The translations under genes were made by a program, and so were the position numbers. 64,000 bases of DNA from assembly GCF_029767755.1 (NCBI RefSeq), contig NZ_JARUQS010000001.1, positions 806,001-870,000 of the forward strand, written 5' to 3'. This document shows, piece after piece, positions 24,950 through 33,605 of this stretch. The first letter of the stretch is position 1. Every line of letters begins with the position of its first letter. The notes beneath the pieces are model-generated. The model saw only the letters and a program-made list of their open reading frames with translations, made no database searches and was not told where the DNA came from. This stretch comes from Thiomicrorhabdus sp. zzn3. GTDB lineage: Bacteria > Pseudomonadota > Gammaproteobacteria > Thiomicrospirales > Thiomicrospiraceae.

Positions 24950-26365
24950 GTGCCGGGAACGCATTACGACAACGATCACTCCTTTATCGAAATTCTACCT
25001 TTCGAATATAAGAAGATCGCCTATAGAATTCTGCGCAGCAGCTCGTTGGAAATTATGCTTCTGGATCTGAGGAGTCAGTATTCCAAGCATTTTGAAGAGT
25101 TCAAAAGCGCCGAGCCGCTCGACACGCAGATGGTCGAGAAAACGATCTGTGCCTGCATCGTTGCCAAAATCACTTCGTTTTCCAAAATGCTGTATATCAA
25201 TGAGATTGAGTTCCAGTTTTTGGAAGAGACGCTCTATAAAGCGTTGAGTGTTCTACTTGATATTCCCGCTACAGAAACCCCAACCATTCAAACCGCCTTG
25301 GTTGAAGATCATCCCAAGACGCTGCACTGGATCACCAAGGAACGGTCCGATCATGGAAAATATTCCTTGGCGATCCGCAGCCGTCGTGAAAACACCCGCC
25401 GCTATTTCCGTTATACAGCGGATATGAGTTACCACTTTATTCGAATCGGCAGTCATGAAAAAGTGGAAGAGCTTCAAGGCGATATTTACAGTTCCGGGAT
25501 CAAGCACTTCAATAAGATCGTCAATGAAAAACTTGACAGTATTGTGGTCAATTACAGTAAAAACATTCGCGCCGCACTCGGAGAAAAATATCCGGAAGCG
25601 CTCGACCTGTTCATGGTGGTGCTCGAGAAACTTGAGTATCTACGCGAGGTGTTAAACGGTATTTCTGTAGGGGTGATTAATATTGAAACCGCGTTGCGTT
25701 TTTTGAATGAGAACCTCAACAACACGCTGGATTACGCCTCTCTGAATAATAATATCCGTACTGAGAGTATTTTGAGGGATTTCGAGGAAAAGCTTAATCA
25801 GATCAATCACCATACGATTGAATTGCTGGAAAAATCCACGCCCCACAAACTGTATGAAGGGCCGGTGCTTGAAAAGTTGAAAATCGATCACGACATTCGC
25901 GGTTATATCGAAAAAAACAAGAAGAACGGCTCCAAGTTGCTAAAGGCGTTCATTGACCTCTATCACTACACATTGTTGATGGAGAAGATCTACAACAATA
26001 TCTCCAGCAGCCATTACATCATTATTTTTCCGGAGTATTGGTCACAAGAGTTTCATGATATCTCGCCAGGCGGTTTTGCTTTCTATAGTGAATTTTTGGT
26101 GGAGAAAGGCGATATTCTTGAGCTGTTTTTACGCATCAATGTCGCGACGACTGGAGTCGAGGAATACGAGATTGTGCATCAGCGAGCTAAAGTGGTCAGG
26201 GTGGAACCGAAATACGACGAGGGGCGCTACCTGATCGCCTGTGAATTTATGATGTGTCCGGAAGAGACGCTTGAGCTGATTACCCATGCGACTCAGGGAC
26301 AAGAAGTGAAAGACGCTTACGCTTCGTCGGGGCTGCTTGACGAAGACGACGCTTTTGCCATTTAA
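24950..26365 (+). CDS. Large protein with C-terminal PilZ-like domain
   Basis: A 471-residue cytoplasmic protein. The long N-terminal part (about 1-365) is helical and unlike any family I can name, with charged coiled-coil-like stretches such as ILRDFEEKLNQINHHTIELL. The C-terminal part (about 370-455) resembles a PilZ domain: DISPGGFAF fits the D/N-x-S-x-x-G motif, followed by strands LELFLRINV...RAKVVRVEP...LIACEFMM. The RxxxR c-di-GMP motif expected just upstream is missing, so ligand binding is uncertain. Translation probably starts at GTG 24950, with AGG nearby. Convergent with btuF and separated from it by only 18 bases. Confidence 0.7.
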   Translation: MPGTHYDNDHSFIEILPFEYKKIAYRILRSSSLEIMLLDLRSQYSKHFEEFKSAEPLDTQMVEKTICACIVAKITSFSKMLYINEIEFQFLEETLYKALSVLLDIPATETPTIQTALVEDHPKTLHWITKERSDHGKYSLAIRSRRENTRRYFRYTADMSYHFIRIGSHEKVEELQGDIYSSGIKHFNKIVNEKLDSIVVNYSKNIRAALGEKYPEALDLFMVVLEKLEYLREVLNGISVGVINIETALRFLNENLNNTLDYASLNNNIRTESILRDFEEKLNQINHHTIELLEKSTPHKLYEGPVLEKLKIDHDIRGYIEKNKKNGSKLLKAFIDLYHYTLLMEKIYNNISSSHYIIIFPEYWSQEFHDISPGGFAFYSEFLVEKGDILELFLRINVATTGVEEYEIVHQRAKVVRVEPKYDEGRYLIACEFMMCPEETLELITHATQGQEVKDAYASSGLLDEDDAFAI

Positions 26366-26383
26366 ATTGGCAATGTCGTTTTT

Positions 26384-27289
26384 TTAGGGAGGTAAATCAT
26401 AAGCTTTCCGAGCTTGGTCAAGTAGGTCACAAAGCGGTTCTAAGGCGCGCACAAAGCGAGCCGTTGGTCGTTGGTAGAGATTGTTGTTCAGCAAATAGAT
26501 CTGCTGCCGCTTGACCGCCTTGAGCGTTGGGTAGCGCCGCCAGGATTGTAGCCAGGCCTGCTGAAAAGATTTTTGCCCGCCTAATAAAATGACATGAGGA
26601 TTTCTTGCCAGCACCGTTTCCATGGCGACTTCAGCGGTTAAACTGGGCAGATCACTAAAAAGGTTTCGTCCGCCGCATAGCGCAATCCCCTGGCTGATAA
26701 ATTGTTCTTTTCCCATGGTGATGAGAGGCTGATTCCAAATTTGGTAAAACACACTCACCGGTGTTTTACTGCCATAACGCTGTTGCAGAGAGGTGAGGAG
26801 TTGGCGAAGGCTTTGTGCTTCGGCTTTTGCAATGGATTGAGTGCCGGAAAGTTGGCCGATGCGTTCGATCAAGTCGGGGATATCGTTGAGTGTTGTGACT
26901 TCCGATTCGAATAGGTTCAGTCCCAGTGCTGCTAAGCGTTCGCTATCCTGCAAACGATTGCCTGACTTCCAGCCTAGAATCAGATCCGGTTTTAACGCAA
27001 TAATCGCTTCCAAATTGAGTGCGTGGTGATCGCCGACAATCGGCAGTTTTTGCGCCGTTTCAGGGTAATCCGAGTAATTCACTACGCCGACCAATTTATC
27101 ACCGGCGCCTGCTGAATAGACTATTTCTGTGAGATGCGGTGCCAGGGTAATGATGCGCTTGATTTCAGCGGGTGAGGAGTCGGTTTGTGACCAGGCCTGT
27201 TGAGAATAAAAAACGATCCAGACACAGAAAAATATGGCATAGAGTGAATCGATGTTGCAGCTGAATTTGATGCAAGTATTAAGACGCAT
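26384..27289 (-). CDS. btuF: Periplasmic cobalamin-binding protein BtuF-like
   Basis: A 301-residue class III solute-binding protein. A hydrophobic N-terminal export segment (YAIFFCVWIVFYS) is followed by RIITLAPHLTEIVYSAGAGDKLVGV, then YPETAQKLPIVGDH and LNLEAIIALKPDLILGW, all characteristic of BtuF/vitamin B12 and siderophore binding proteins. It would deliver B12 to an ABC importer in the inner membrane. It is the last gene of the btuB-btuR-btuF set, which is led by a cobalamin riboswitch. The importer genes btuCD are not in the window. The exact start is uncertain because of the unusually long N-terminal stretch. Confidence 0.88.
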   Translation of the reverse strand: MRLNTCIKFSCNIDSLYAIFFCVWIVFYSQQAWSQTDSSPAEIKRIITLAPHLTEIVYSAGAGDKLVGVVNYSDYPETAQKLPIVGDHHALNLEAIIALKPDLILGWKSGNRLQDSERLAALGLNLFESEVTTLNDIPDLIERIGQLSGTQSIAKAEAQSLRQLLTSLQQRYGSKTPVSVFYQIWNQPLITMGKEQFISQGIALCGGRNLFSDLPSLTAEVAMETVLARNPHVILLGGQKSFQQAWLQSWRRYPTLKAVKRQQIYLLNNNLYQRPTARFVRALEPLCDLLDQARKAYDLPP

Positions 27290-27351
27290 AATCTAAAGCT
27301 CAGAAATAGCCAAGTGGTTGCAATGAAAAATAGAATCGTTTTCGGGAGACT

Positions 27352-27960
27352 CTAAAAGTCAAATCCGGGCTGCGCTTTGATGCCGCTTTTGTAGGCATGT
27401 TTTTCATCCTTGATCTCAGAGACGGTATCGGCCATCTCACGCAGTTCCGCTATGGCGGAACGGCCAGTGACCACCACGTGCTGCATTTCCGGGCGTTCGC
27501 TGATGGTGTTGAGTACGAGCTCCTTATCGAGGTAGTCATAGCTCAGTAGATAGGTCAGTTCGTCCAACACCACCAAGTCATAACCCGGATCGGTCAACAT
27601 CTGCGTCGCGACGTTCCAAGCGTGTTCTGAGGTGGCAATGTCTTGTGCACGGTTTTGCGTTTCCCAAGTAAAGCCGTCACCCAACACATGCCATTCACAG
27701 TTTGGCTGAGTCTTGAAAAACGCCTCTTCACCCGTATCGGTCCGGTTTTTAATAAACTGACATACTCCGACCTTTTTGCCATGCCCCAACGCCCGTGCCA
27801 CCATACCGAATGCGGAGGTGGATTTGCCTTTACCGTTGCCGGTGATCACCAGTAACAGGCCTTTTTCATGATTAGCACGGGCAATCGCCGCGTCAATCTG
27901 CGCTTTTTTGCGCTGCATACGGATTTGATGATAGTGGTTTTTTTGTGCTTGATCGACCAT
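27352..27960 (-). CDS. btuR: Cob(I)alamin adenosyltransferase (BtuR/CobO type)
   Basis: A 202-residue corrinoid adenosyltransferase that transfers the adenosyl group of ATP to cob(I)alamin, making coenzyme B12. P-loop GNGKGKSTSAFG, then RALGHGKKVGVCQFIK and the DLVVLDELTY segment, are family signatures. I chose ATG 27960 (MVDQAQ), preceded by AGGAA; an in-frame ATG ten codons upstream has no ribosome site. It lies between btuB and btuF and completes a salvage pathway. Confidence 0.95.
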   Translation of the reverse strand: MVDQAQKNHYHQIRMQRKKAQIDAAIARANHEKGLLLVITGNGKGKSTSAFGMVARALGHGKKVGVCQFIKNRTDTGEEAFFKTQPNCEWHVLGDGFTWETQNRAQDIATSEHAWNVATQMLTDPGYDLVVLDELTYLLSYDYLDKELVLNTISERPEMQHVVVTGRSAIAELREMADTVSEIKDEKHAYKSGIKAQPGFDF

Positions 27961-28018
27961 TTGAATTCCTGTGTTATGTCGATAGATCAATTTTATGTTT
28001 TTGTCGTCGAAAATGATG

Positions 28019-28044
28019 AAAAAAGGGGCTGAATTTAGCCCCTT
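28019..28044 (-). terminator. Terminator between btuB and btuR
   Basis: On the minus strand AAGGGGCT, loop AAATTC, AGCCCCTT, then a run of six T. It falls between the btuB stop and the btuR start, so it should reduce or end read-through from the riboswitch-controlled btuB transcript. Confidence 0.88.
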
Positions 28045-28065
28045 GAATCAAATTTACCGATCAGC

Positions 28066-30054
28066 TCAGAACTGGTAGTTGGCTGACAGATAATAATAGC
28101 GTTCATAAACGCTAGGGTGAACATTGATTGTGTTGTCCCATTTTACAACGTAAAGTCCGTTGTTTTCGCCAAACACATTGTTGACTCCAATCTGAATCGA
28201 CAATTGCTTGTTGGCCAGTTGGTAGCTCAAATCGGTGCTTCTGTAACCCGCAAAGCGCCCGTGTTCGTTGTTGAAATCCGAAATGGCATAACTGTCAGAG
28301 CTTTGTTTATGGGCGATGCGCAGACGCTGATTGGGCAGGGCTGCGAACCATGACGAGGTAAATTCATACTGGCCAAACAGCTTGAAGGTATGCTCTGAAG
28401 TGCCCGGTAACGCAGTGTTGTGATCCTCATTGCCGTTGAGGCTGTCGATGACGGCCTCAACGTAGCTGTAGTCAAGACCAGCGCTGAATGCCTGCCAGTT
28501 ACGCGCGATGCTCAGGCTCACTCCCTGCTTGTGGGTCTTATCCAGGTTGGTGTTTATAGCCGAGTCAGGGTCATAATAAATCTCGTCGTTGATGTCCGCA
28601 TGGAACAGTTCCGCGTTGAGCGACAGATTCTTATTTTTTCGTTTGTATCCCAAGGTATAGGTTTGGGTCTGTTGCGGTTCGATGAACTGATTAAATTCAT
28701 AGGTGTAAGACCCAAAGTTAAAGCTGAAAAAACGGTCGATATTCGGTGCTAAAAATGCGTGATTAACATTAGCGTAAATGGAAGCAGACGGGGTAACCAG
28801 GTAATTGACGCCGAAGTTATAAGCATGCAGATTGTCATTTTGCGTCAGGTTTTGTGTCGCATTTGTAAAACGGTAGTCGAAATTTTGTTTGCGGTAGCCG
28901 GCGCTCATGGTAAGTGCTTCTGTTGCTTTCAGGGTCGCCAAGGCGTAGAGAGCGGCGGTGTCGCGCGAGGTGGTGTTATCACTGCCTTTGCGTTTGGCAT
29001 CCTGCTGAGACAGTCCATACTGTAGCACCAGTCGATCTAACTGTGTTTTCATGTCCAGTTTTTGTTGTGTATGATCTGTGTCATAGCCAAATGCATACGG
29101 CCCCCATTCACCGTACCACACAGAATCAGAAGACTTGTCCTGCTGGCTGAGCGTGTAGGTTAATCGGGTGTGTGCCGCTAGTTCGGTGGACAGAATTAGG
29201 GTTTTGCTGACAGTTTCATAGGCTTGATGAGTGTTGCCGCTAGTCAGATCGGTGGAGGCGTCGTTGCGGAAGTCAGTCAGCGACATCGCTTCGGGATAAT
29301 TAACCTTTGAATCATTTTTTTCAAGGGTCAAGGTTGCATAAGTGGTTCTTTTAGCCAACCCGACAGTAGCAGAGAGGTTGGTGTTGTCGACGGTATTTTG
29401 CGTGCCGTCTGTATTGATTTGCTTATCACCGTTGCTGTGCAGAGCTTCCGCGTTGATCGCTCCCAGCAGGTTCAGGCCATCCACTACTGTGCTCCTTTTA
29501 ACATTCAGGGCCTGATGGGTGGTGGCATTGGAACCATAAGAGGTCGAAACCTTAGCGATGTCGTTAGCTCGAAAGTGACGGTTAGTGGTAATGATAATGG
29601 CACCCGCGCTGGCCCCGTTACCATAGAGAACGGAACCAGACCCCTTGATAAGAGTAATCTCTTCTACAGAATTGAGTGCAATGCGGCTTAACTGTGGGGT
29701 AGCTAAATCGATGTTGTTTATTGAAACACCGTCGACCACAATTTGAATGTTTTCATGGCCTGATTCAATGCCATAGCCGTTCATGTCGAGTAAAGGGGCT
29801 AACGGATTGCCATTGGACTGAACGGAAATCGTGGTATTTTGGTTCAGAAATTCACTGAGCGATGTGGCGCCACTGGCTTGAATCTCTTCGCGACTAAAAC
29901 TGTATGCAGAATAGGGCGTTTGCAGAGCCTCGGGCACAACCGGGGTTTGCGAAACATAAATGGTGTCCAGAATAGAACCTTCCGAGGCATTGGCAAAACC
30001 GTAAGAGGTGTATAAAGCTGCGAGCACTGCAGTCGAGAGTCTAGAAAATTTCAT
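28066..30054 (-). CDS. btuB: TonB-dependent outer-membrane cobalamin receptor BtuB
   Basis: A 662-residue TonB-dependent receptor. The signal peptide ends near FANAS, a TonB box-like DTIYVSQ follows, then the plug domain (SFSREEIQASGATSLSEFL, IQIVVDGVSINNID, VEEITLIKGSGSVLYGNGA) and a beta barrel ending in YYYLSANYQF with the C-terminal aromatic residue. The upstream cobalamin riboswitch and the downstream btuR and btuF identify the ligand as a corrinoid. AAGGAAA precedes the ATG. Expression should fall when B12 is plentiful. Confidence 0.93.
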   Translation of the reverse strand: MKFSRLSTAVLAALYTSYGFANASEGSILDTIYVSQTPVVPEALQTPYSAYSFSREEIQASGATSLSEFLNQNTTISVQSNGNPLAPLLDMNGYGIESGHENIQIVVDGVSINNIDLATPQLSRIALNSVEEITLIKGSGSVLYGNGASAGAIIITTNRHFRANDIAKVSTSYGSNATTHQALNVKRSTVVDGLNLLGAINAEALHSNGDKQINTDGTQNTVDNTNLSATVGLAKRTTYATLTLEKNDSKVNYPEAMSLTDFRNDASTDLTSGNTHQAYETVSKTLILSTELAAHTRLTYTLSQQDKSSDSVWYGEWGPYAFGYDTDHTQQKLDMKTQLDRLVLQYGLSQQDAKRKGSDNTTSRDTAALYALATLKATEALTMSAGYRKQNFDYRFTNATQNLTQNDNLHAYNFGVNYLVTPSASIYANVNHAFLAPNIDRFFSFNFGSYTYEFNQFIEPQQTQTYTLGYKRKNKNLSLNAELFHADINDEIYYDPDSAINTNLDKTHKQGVSLSIARNWQAFSAGLDYSYVEAVIDSLNGNEDHNTALPGTSEHTFKLFGQYEFTSSWFAALPNQRLRIAHKQSSDSYAISDFNNEHGRFAGYRSTDLSYQLANKQLSIQIGVNNVFGENNGLYVVKWDNTINVHPSVYERYYYLSANYQF

Positions 30055-30187
30055 TAGTTTCCTTCATTTCATTACTGTATATGAACGAAGGCAAAACGGA
30101 CAGAACACGCTGGATGACAGCCATCAGGTCTGCTTAGATAAATGAATAGGCAAGATTAATCGGCGTTTGGACGGATTGCAAACGCAA

Positions 30188-30195
30188 CAGGCCTG
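30188..30195. repeat. CAGGCCTG copy in btuB leader
   Basis: Within the transcribed leader, flanked by CGCAA and GTCGCG, which can form an imperfect stem. It lies between the riboswitch and the btuB ribosome site. Confidence 0.6.
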
Positions 30196-30255
30196 GTCGC
30201 GGCTTAGAATCTTGGATTGACTTATCTTCCGTATTGCCCACCGCAATCGGTTAGT

Positions 30256-30286
30256 GAACAAGCTGTTTTATGCTTAAGGCTTGTTC
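30256..30286 (-). promoter_or_regulatory. Hairpin downstream of the B12 box
   Basis: GAACAAGC (30256-30263) and GCTTGTTC (30279-30286) form a perfect 8 bp stem with a 15-base loop, immediately 3' of the riboswitch core. There is no T run, so it is more likely part of the expression platform or of the closing stem than a terminator. Confidence 0.5.
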
Positions 30287-30497
30287 TCTTTTCAGGCCGG
30301 TATCCGGGCTTAAGAGCATTTTCTCTGGCCTTCCCAATCAAGCCGCTTGCACGAACTTGGTCAGTGGCATTTTCAGAGTCTTCTCTATTACCGTTGCGGG
30401 GGCAGCGCAGGAATTGAAGGTCATCAAACATTCGCACCTGACTTCCCGTTTAACGCCTTGTTGTTTCGGTTTGTTTAACCGTCAAAGGCGCACCTGA
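30262..30497 (-). promoter_or_regulatory. Cobalamin riboswitch
   Basis: Read on the minus strand, the conserved order is present: AGGTGCGCC...AAGGCGTTAAACGGGAAG, then GTCAGGTGCGAAT, the invariant core CTGCGCTGCCCCCGCAAC (minus complement of about 30393-30410), a variable arm, and the B12 box AAGCCCGGATACCGGCCTG at 30291-30311. This matches the cobalamin riboswitch class. It precedes btuB and should repress btuB expression on binding adenosylcobalamin. The ends are approximate. Confidence 0.93.
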
Positions 30498-30546
30498 AAG
30501 ACTATTTATTTTAGTAATTACTTATGTTTCGCGCAAGGCGCCCCGG

Positions 30547-32697
30547 TTAATTAAGCGTTTTATTTTTTAAACGTAACGCGTTAGCGATGACGGATACTGA
30601 ACTGAAGCTCATGGCGGCAGCGGCAATGACCGGGCTAAGCAGCAAGCCAAATGCGGGGTAAAGCACGCCGGCGGCGATAGGAATGCCCAAGGTGTTATAA
30701 GCGAAGGCAAAAAACAGGTTTTGTTTGATGTTAGCCAGGGTTAAGTGACTCAGTTTTTTGGCCTTAACCAATCCTTGCAGGTCTCCTTTAACCAGGGTGA
30801 CATCGGCACTTTCCATGGCAATGTCGGTCCCGGTGCCCATGGCAATACCAACGTCGGCTTGAGCCAGAGCGGGGGCGTCATTAATCCCATCGCCGGCCAT
30901 GGCGACAACGCGGCCCTGAGACTGCAGGCTTTTGATGACTTGGGCTTTTTGATCAGGTAAAACTTCGGCCCTAACTTCTTTAATATTCAGTTGCTCTGCG
31001 ACGCTTTGTGCGGTGATGCGGTTGTCTCCGGTCAGCATGACGACATGAACGCCTTGTTCATGCAATTTTCGAATCGCAAGCGGGGTAGTGGGTTTGACCG
31101 GGTCGGCGATTCCTAGCAGGCCAATAAACGTTTGGTTGTGAGCGATAAAGAGCGCAGTTTTGCCTTGTTGGCGAAATTGTTTGGCCTGCTCGAGAGCCGC
31201 AGTACAATCGATGCCGGATTCTGTTAAGAAGGTGTTGCTGCCAAGCAGCACATTGACGCCTAATAACGAAGCCTTAACCCCTTTACCTGGTATGGCCTTG
31301 AATGAATCCACCTCATCCAGATCCAGTGCCTGTTGCTTAGCCTGTCTAACGATGGCCGCCGCAATAGGGTGTTCGCTGTTGCGCTCTACACTGGCCGCAA
31401 TCGTTAATAGGTTTTTTTCATCATAGCCTTCGCTGGGAATAAGGTCGACCAGTTCTGGGTGACCTTCAGTCAAGGTTCCGGTTTTGTCAATCACCAAGGT
31501 GTTTACTTGACGCAGACGCTCAATCGCTTCGGCGTTTTTGAATAAAATACCCAATCCGGCCCCTTTGGCGGTGGCCACCATGATCGAGATGGGGGTGGCT
31601 AATCCCAATGCACATGGGCAGGCGATGATCAGTACCGCAATGGCGTTGATCAGGGCGTGCGCCATGCTTGGTTCTGGTCCTAATAAGGCCCACACGATAA
31701 AAGTCGTCATGGAGATCAACAGGACACCGGGTACAAAATAAGCGGCAACCCGATCGGCCAGATTCTGAATGGGGGCTCGGCTGCGTTGCGCTTCGGAAAC
31801 CATCGTGACTATGCGGGCCAACAGAGTGTCTTTACCGACTTTCTCGGCGCGTATTACCAAACTCCCTTCCCCATTTATCGTTGCGCCAATGACCGCTTCT
31901 CCTGCTTGACGGTGACTAGGGAGAGGTTCACCGGTCATCATCGATTCGTCGAGTGTGCCGGAACCGGATTCAATGATTCCATCCACCGGAATTTTTTCGC
32001 CGGGACGGACACGCAAGCGGTCGCCAACTTGAACATGTTCTACCGGAATGTCTTCTTCACTTCCATCTGCACCTATTCGGTGGGCCTGTTTAATCTGCAT
32101 CCCCAAGAGAGATTTGAGCGCGTCAGAAGTGCGGCTGCGTGCGCGCAATTCCAGAACTTGCCCAAGCAATATTAAGGTGACGATGACGGCCGAAGACTCA
32201 AAGTAGACACCCACTTCGCCCTGTTCACGGAAAGAATCTGGAAACCAGTGCGGGAACAGGGTAGCAATCAGGCTATAGATAAAAGCAACGCTGACGCCCA
32301 GTCCTATGAGGGTAAACATATTGAGACTGCGTGACTTAATCGAGTCGATGGCGCGTAGATAAAAAGGCCAAGCAGCCCAAGTTGCGATAGGGGTACACAA
32401 CAACAATTCTATGATGGTTCGCTGGGAGGGAGGAAACCATTGAGAAATAGGGGTTCCTGGCAACATCTCTCCCATGGAAACGACCAGTAGTGGGATAGAG
32501 AGCAAAACGGCAAACCAAAAACGCCGTGTCATGTCTTTAAGTTCGCTGTTTTCAGCGGGTGCACCGGAAAGGTCGAGCGCTTTCGTTTCCAGGGCCATCC
32601 CGCAAATCGGACAGTGCCCAGGGTGGTCTTGCACGATTTCGGGGTGCATTGGACAAGTGTACTGCGGTACCGGATTGGATTGGGATTTTGTCGCCAT
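30547..32697 (-). CDS. copA: Copper-translocating P-type ATPase
   Basis: A 716-residue P1B-type ATPase exporting Cu(I) across the inner membrane. The N-terminus holds a heavy-metal binding motif of the YHS/HMBD type, CPMHPE and CPICGM (Cys15, 29, 32), instead of the usual HMA domain. Eight membrane helices include the metal-binding CPC of [12 protein letters not shown]. Other signatures: TGEP phosphatase loop, DKTGTLTEG phosphorylation site, SEHPIA nucleotide site and [20 protein letters not shown] hinge. I chose ATG 32697, with GGGAGG upstream, rather than the 19-codon longer frame. No CueR-type regulator is adjacent. Confidence 0.94.
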   Translation of the reverse strand: MATKSQSNPVPQYTCPMHPEIVQDHPGHCPICGMALETKALDLSGAPAENSELKDMTRRFWFAVLLSIPLLVVSMGEMLPGTPISQWFPPSQRTIIELLLCTPIATWAAWPFYLRAIDSIKSRSLNMFTLIGLGVSVAFIYSLIATLFPHWFPDSFREQGEVGVYFESSAVIVTLILLGQVLELRARSRTSDALKSLLGMQIKQAHRIGADGSEEDIPVEHVQVGDRLRVRPGEKIPVDGIIESGSGTLDESMMTGEPLPSHRQAGEAVIGATINGEGSLVIRAEKVGKDTLLARIVTMVSEAQRSRAPIQNLADRVAAYFVPGVLLISMTTFIVWALLGPEPSMAHALINAIAVLIIACPCALGLATPISIMVATAKGAGLGILFKNAEAIERLRQVNTLVIDKTGTLTEGHPELVDLIPSEGYDEKNLLTIAASVERNSEHPIAAAIVRQAKQQALDLDEVDSFKAIPGKGVKASLLGVNVLLGSNTFLTESGIDCTAALEQAKQFRQQGKTALFIAHNQTFIGLLGIADPVKPTTPLAIRKLHEQGVHVVMLTGDNRITAQSVAEQLNIKEVRAEVLPDQKAQVIKSLQSQGRVVAMAGDGINDAPALAQADVGIAMGTGTDIAMESADVTLVKGDLQGLVKAKKLSHLTLANIKQNLFFAFAYNTLGIPIAAGVLYPAFGLLLSPVIAAAAMSFSSVSVIANALRLKNKTLN

Positions 32698-32897
32698 CGT
32701 TGACCCTCCCTTCTCCCGAATGAAATAGATTAAGTTCAGGAGTTGATGCCTCAATGCTACCGAAACCGGTGTAAATTCACAAGCTTAGTTTATCTTTCTT
32801 GAAAATCATGAATGTCAATTTTAGCAACGGCAAGGGTGTTAAAATATTGCGCTAGGTAAGGGTCAAGTATTTGCTCAATAATTTCAAGGAAAAATGG

Positions 32898-33479
32898 ATG
32901 GCGATTTTAATTGAAGGATATTCGGTTGTAATCAATAAATCATTAGCGATGCAAAATGCGGACGCCTTGTCGGCACTCAAGTCTGTTGACGAGACCCTGC
33001 ATCCATTGGCGATCTGCTCCGATGAGACATTGCTAAGAGTCGGGTTTTTGGACTTGAAGCAGGCGCAAGAGTTTTTGAATGAACTGGAAAAAGCCGGTGT
33101 AAAAGTGCCGAACAAAGAAGGTGAAGCTTCTAATGTCGAGGCGGTGATGGTCACGCAATTTGGCGAAATCGAGACGCCGTGCTCATGGTTGGGGGTGCAG
33201 TTTACAAAGTTAAAGGATCACACTCTGATCTGTTTAGGCAGTTTGAAAGAGGGCGGCAACGTTGCCCCGGTAAAAGGCGTGGCCTTTCCGAAGGGGTGGG
33301 ACAAAGAGCGTTCCATCCTGAAACGTTACCATGACGAGCGAATCCATTATATGCATGAACACTATGATTTTGTCCGCAGTGAACCGATGCATGATATTTT
33401 CCGTCACCGTGAAACCCAGCGCGAAGTGCGTTTGCTTAAGCTCAATTATGTGGAACCCGACCAAGCTCAATTGCAATAA
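32898..33479 (+). CDS. Hypothetical protein
   Basis: A 193-residue soluble protein I do not recognise. ATG 32898 has AAGGA seven bases upstream and is preferred to TTG 32871. The N-terminal two thirds look alpha/beta (AILIEGYSVVINKSL...RVGFLDLKQAQEFLNEL), and the C-terminus is rich in Arg, His and Tyr (KRYHDERIHYMHEHYDFVR). There is no signal peptide or membrane segment. It stands alone between copA (divergent) and glnS. Confidence 0.7.
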   Translation: MAILIEGYSVVINKSLAMQNADALSALKSVDETLHPLAICSDETLLRVGFLDLKQAQEFLNELEKAGVKVPNKEGEASNVEAVMVTQFGEIETPCSWLGVQFTKLKDHTLICLGSLKEGGNVAPVKGVAFPKGWDKERSILKRYHDERIHYMHEHYDFVRSEPMHDIFRHRETQREVRLLKLNYVEPDQAQLQ

Positions 33480-33507
33480 AAGGGTTTCTGAGTACGGTTT
33501 GAATTGG

Positions 33508-33516
33508 TGCTATAAT
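33508..33516 (+). promoter_or_regulatory. Extended -10 promoter element before glnS
   Basis: TGCTATAAT at 33508-33516 is an extended -10 hexamer (TGn-TATAAT) 90 bases before the glnS ATG. No convincing -35 is visible. Confidence 0.45.
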
Positions 33517-33536
33517 TACTCGCATTTTAATCCGAA

Positions 33537-33544
33537 CAGGCCTG
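33537..33544. repeat. CAGGCCTG copy in the glnS leader
   Basis: Flanked by CCGAA and GTTGTT, 62 bases before the glnS start and downstream of the putative -10 element, so it would be in the 5' untranslated RNA. Confidence 0.6.
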
Positions 33545-33605
33545 GTTGTTTTCCGGGCGTAATTTTTTGAATAGCTTTAGCAGAGTCGAATAGGTTTTTG
33601 AATTC

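Larger units (their letters stand above)
30055..30546. other. Leader region of btuB
   Basis: This 492-base gene-free stretch is the btuB leader: cobalamin riboswitch aptamer (about 30262-30497), a hairpin just after the B12 box, one CAGGCCTG copy (30188-30195) and about 130 bases before the btuB start. It also contains the short 3' flank of the copper ATPase gene. Confidence 0.8.

Noticed and set aside
32871-32897. TTG start for the unknown gene before glnS
   Set aside because: ATG 32898 has AAGGA at seven bases, while TTG 32871 has no ribosome site.
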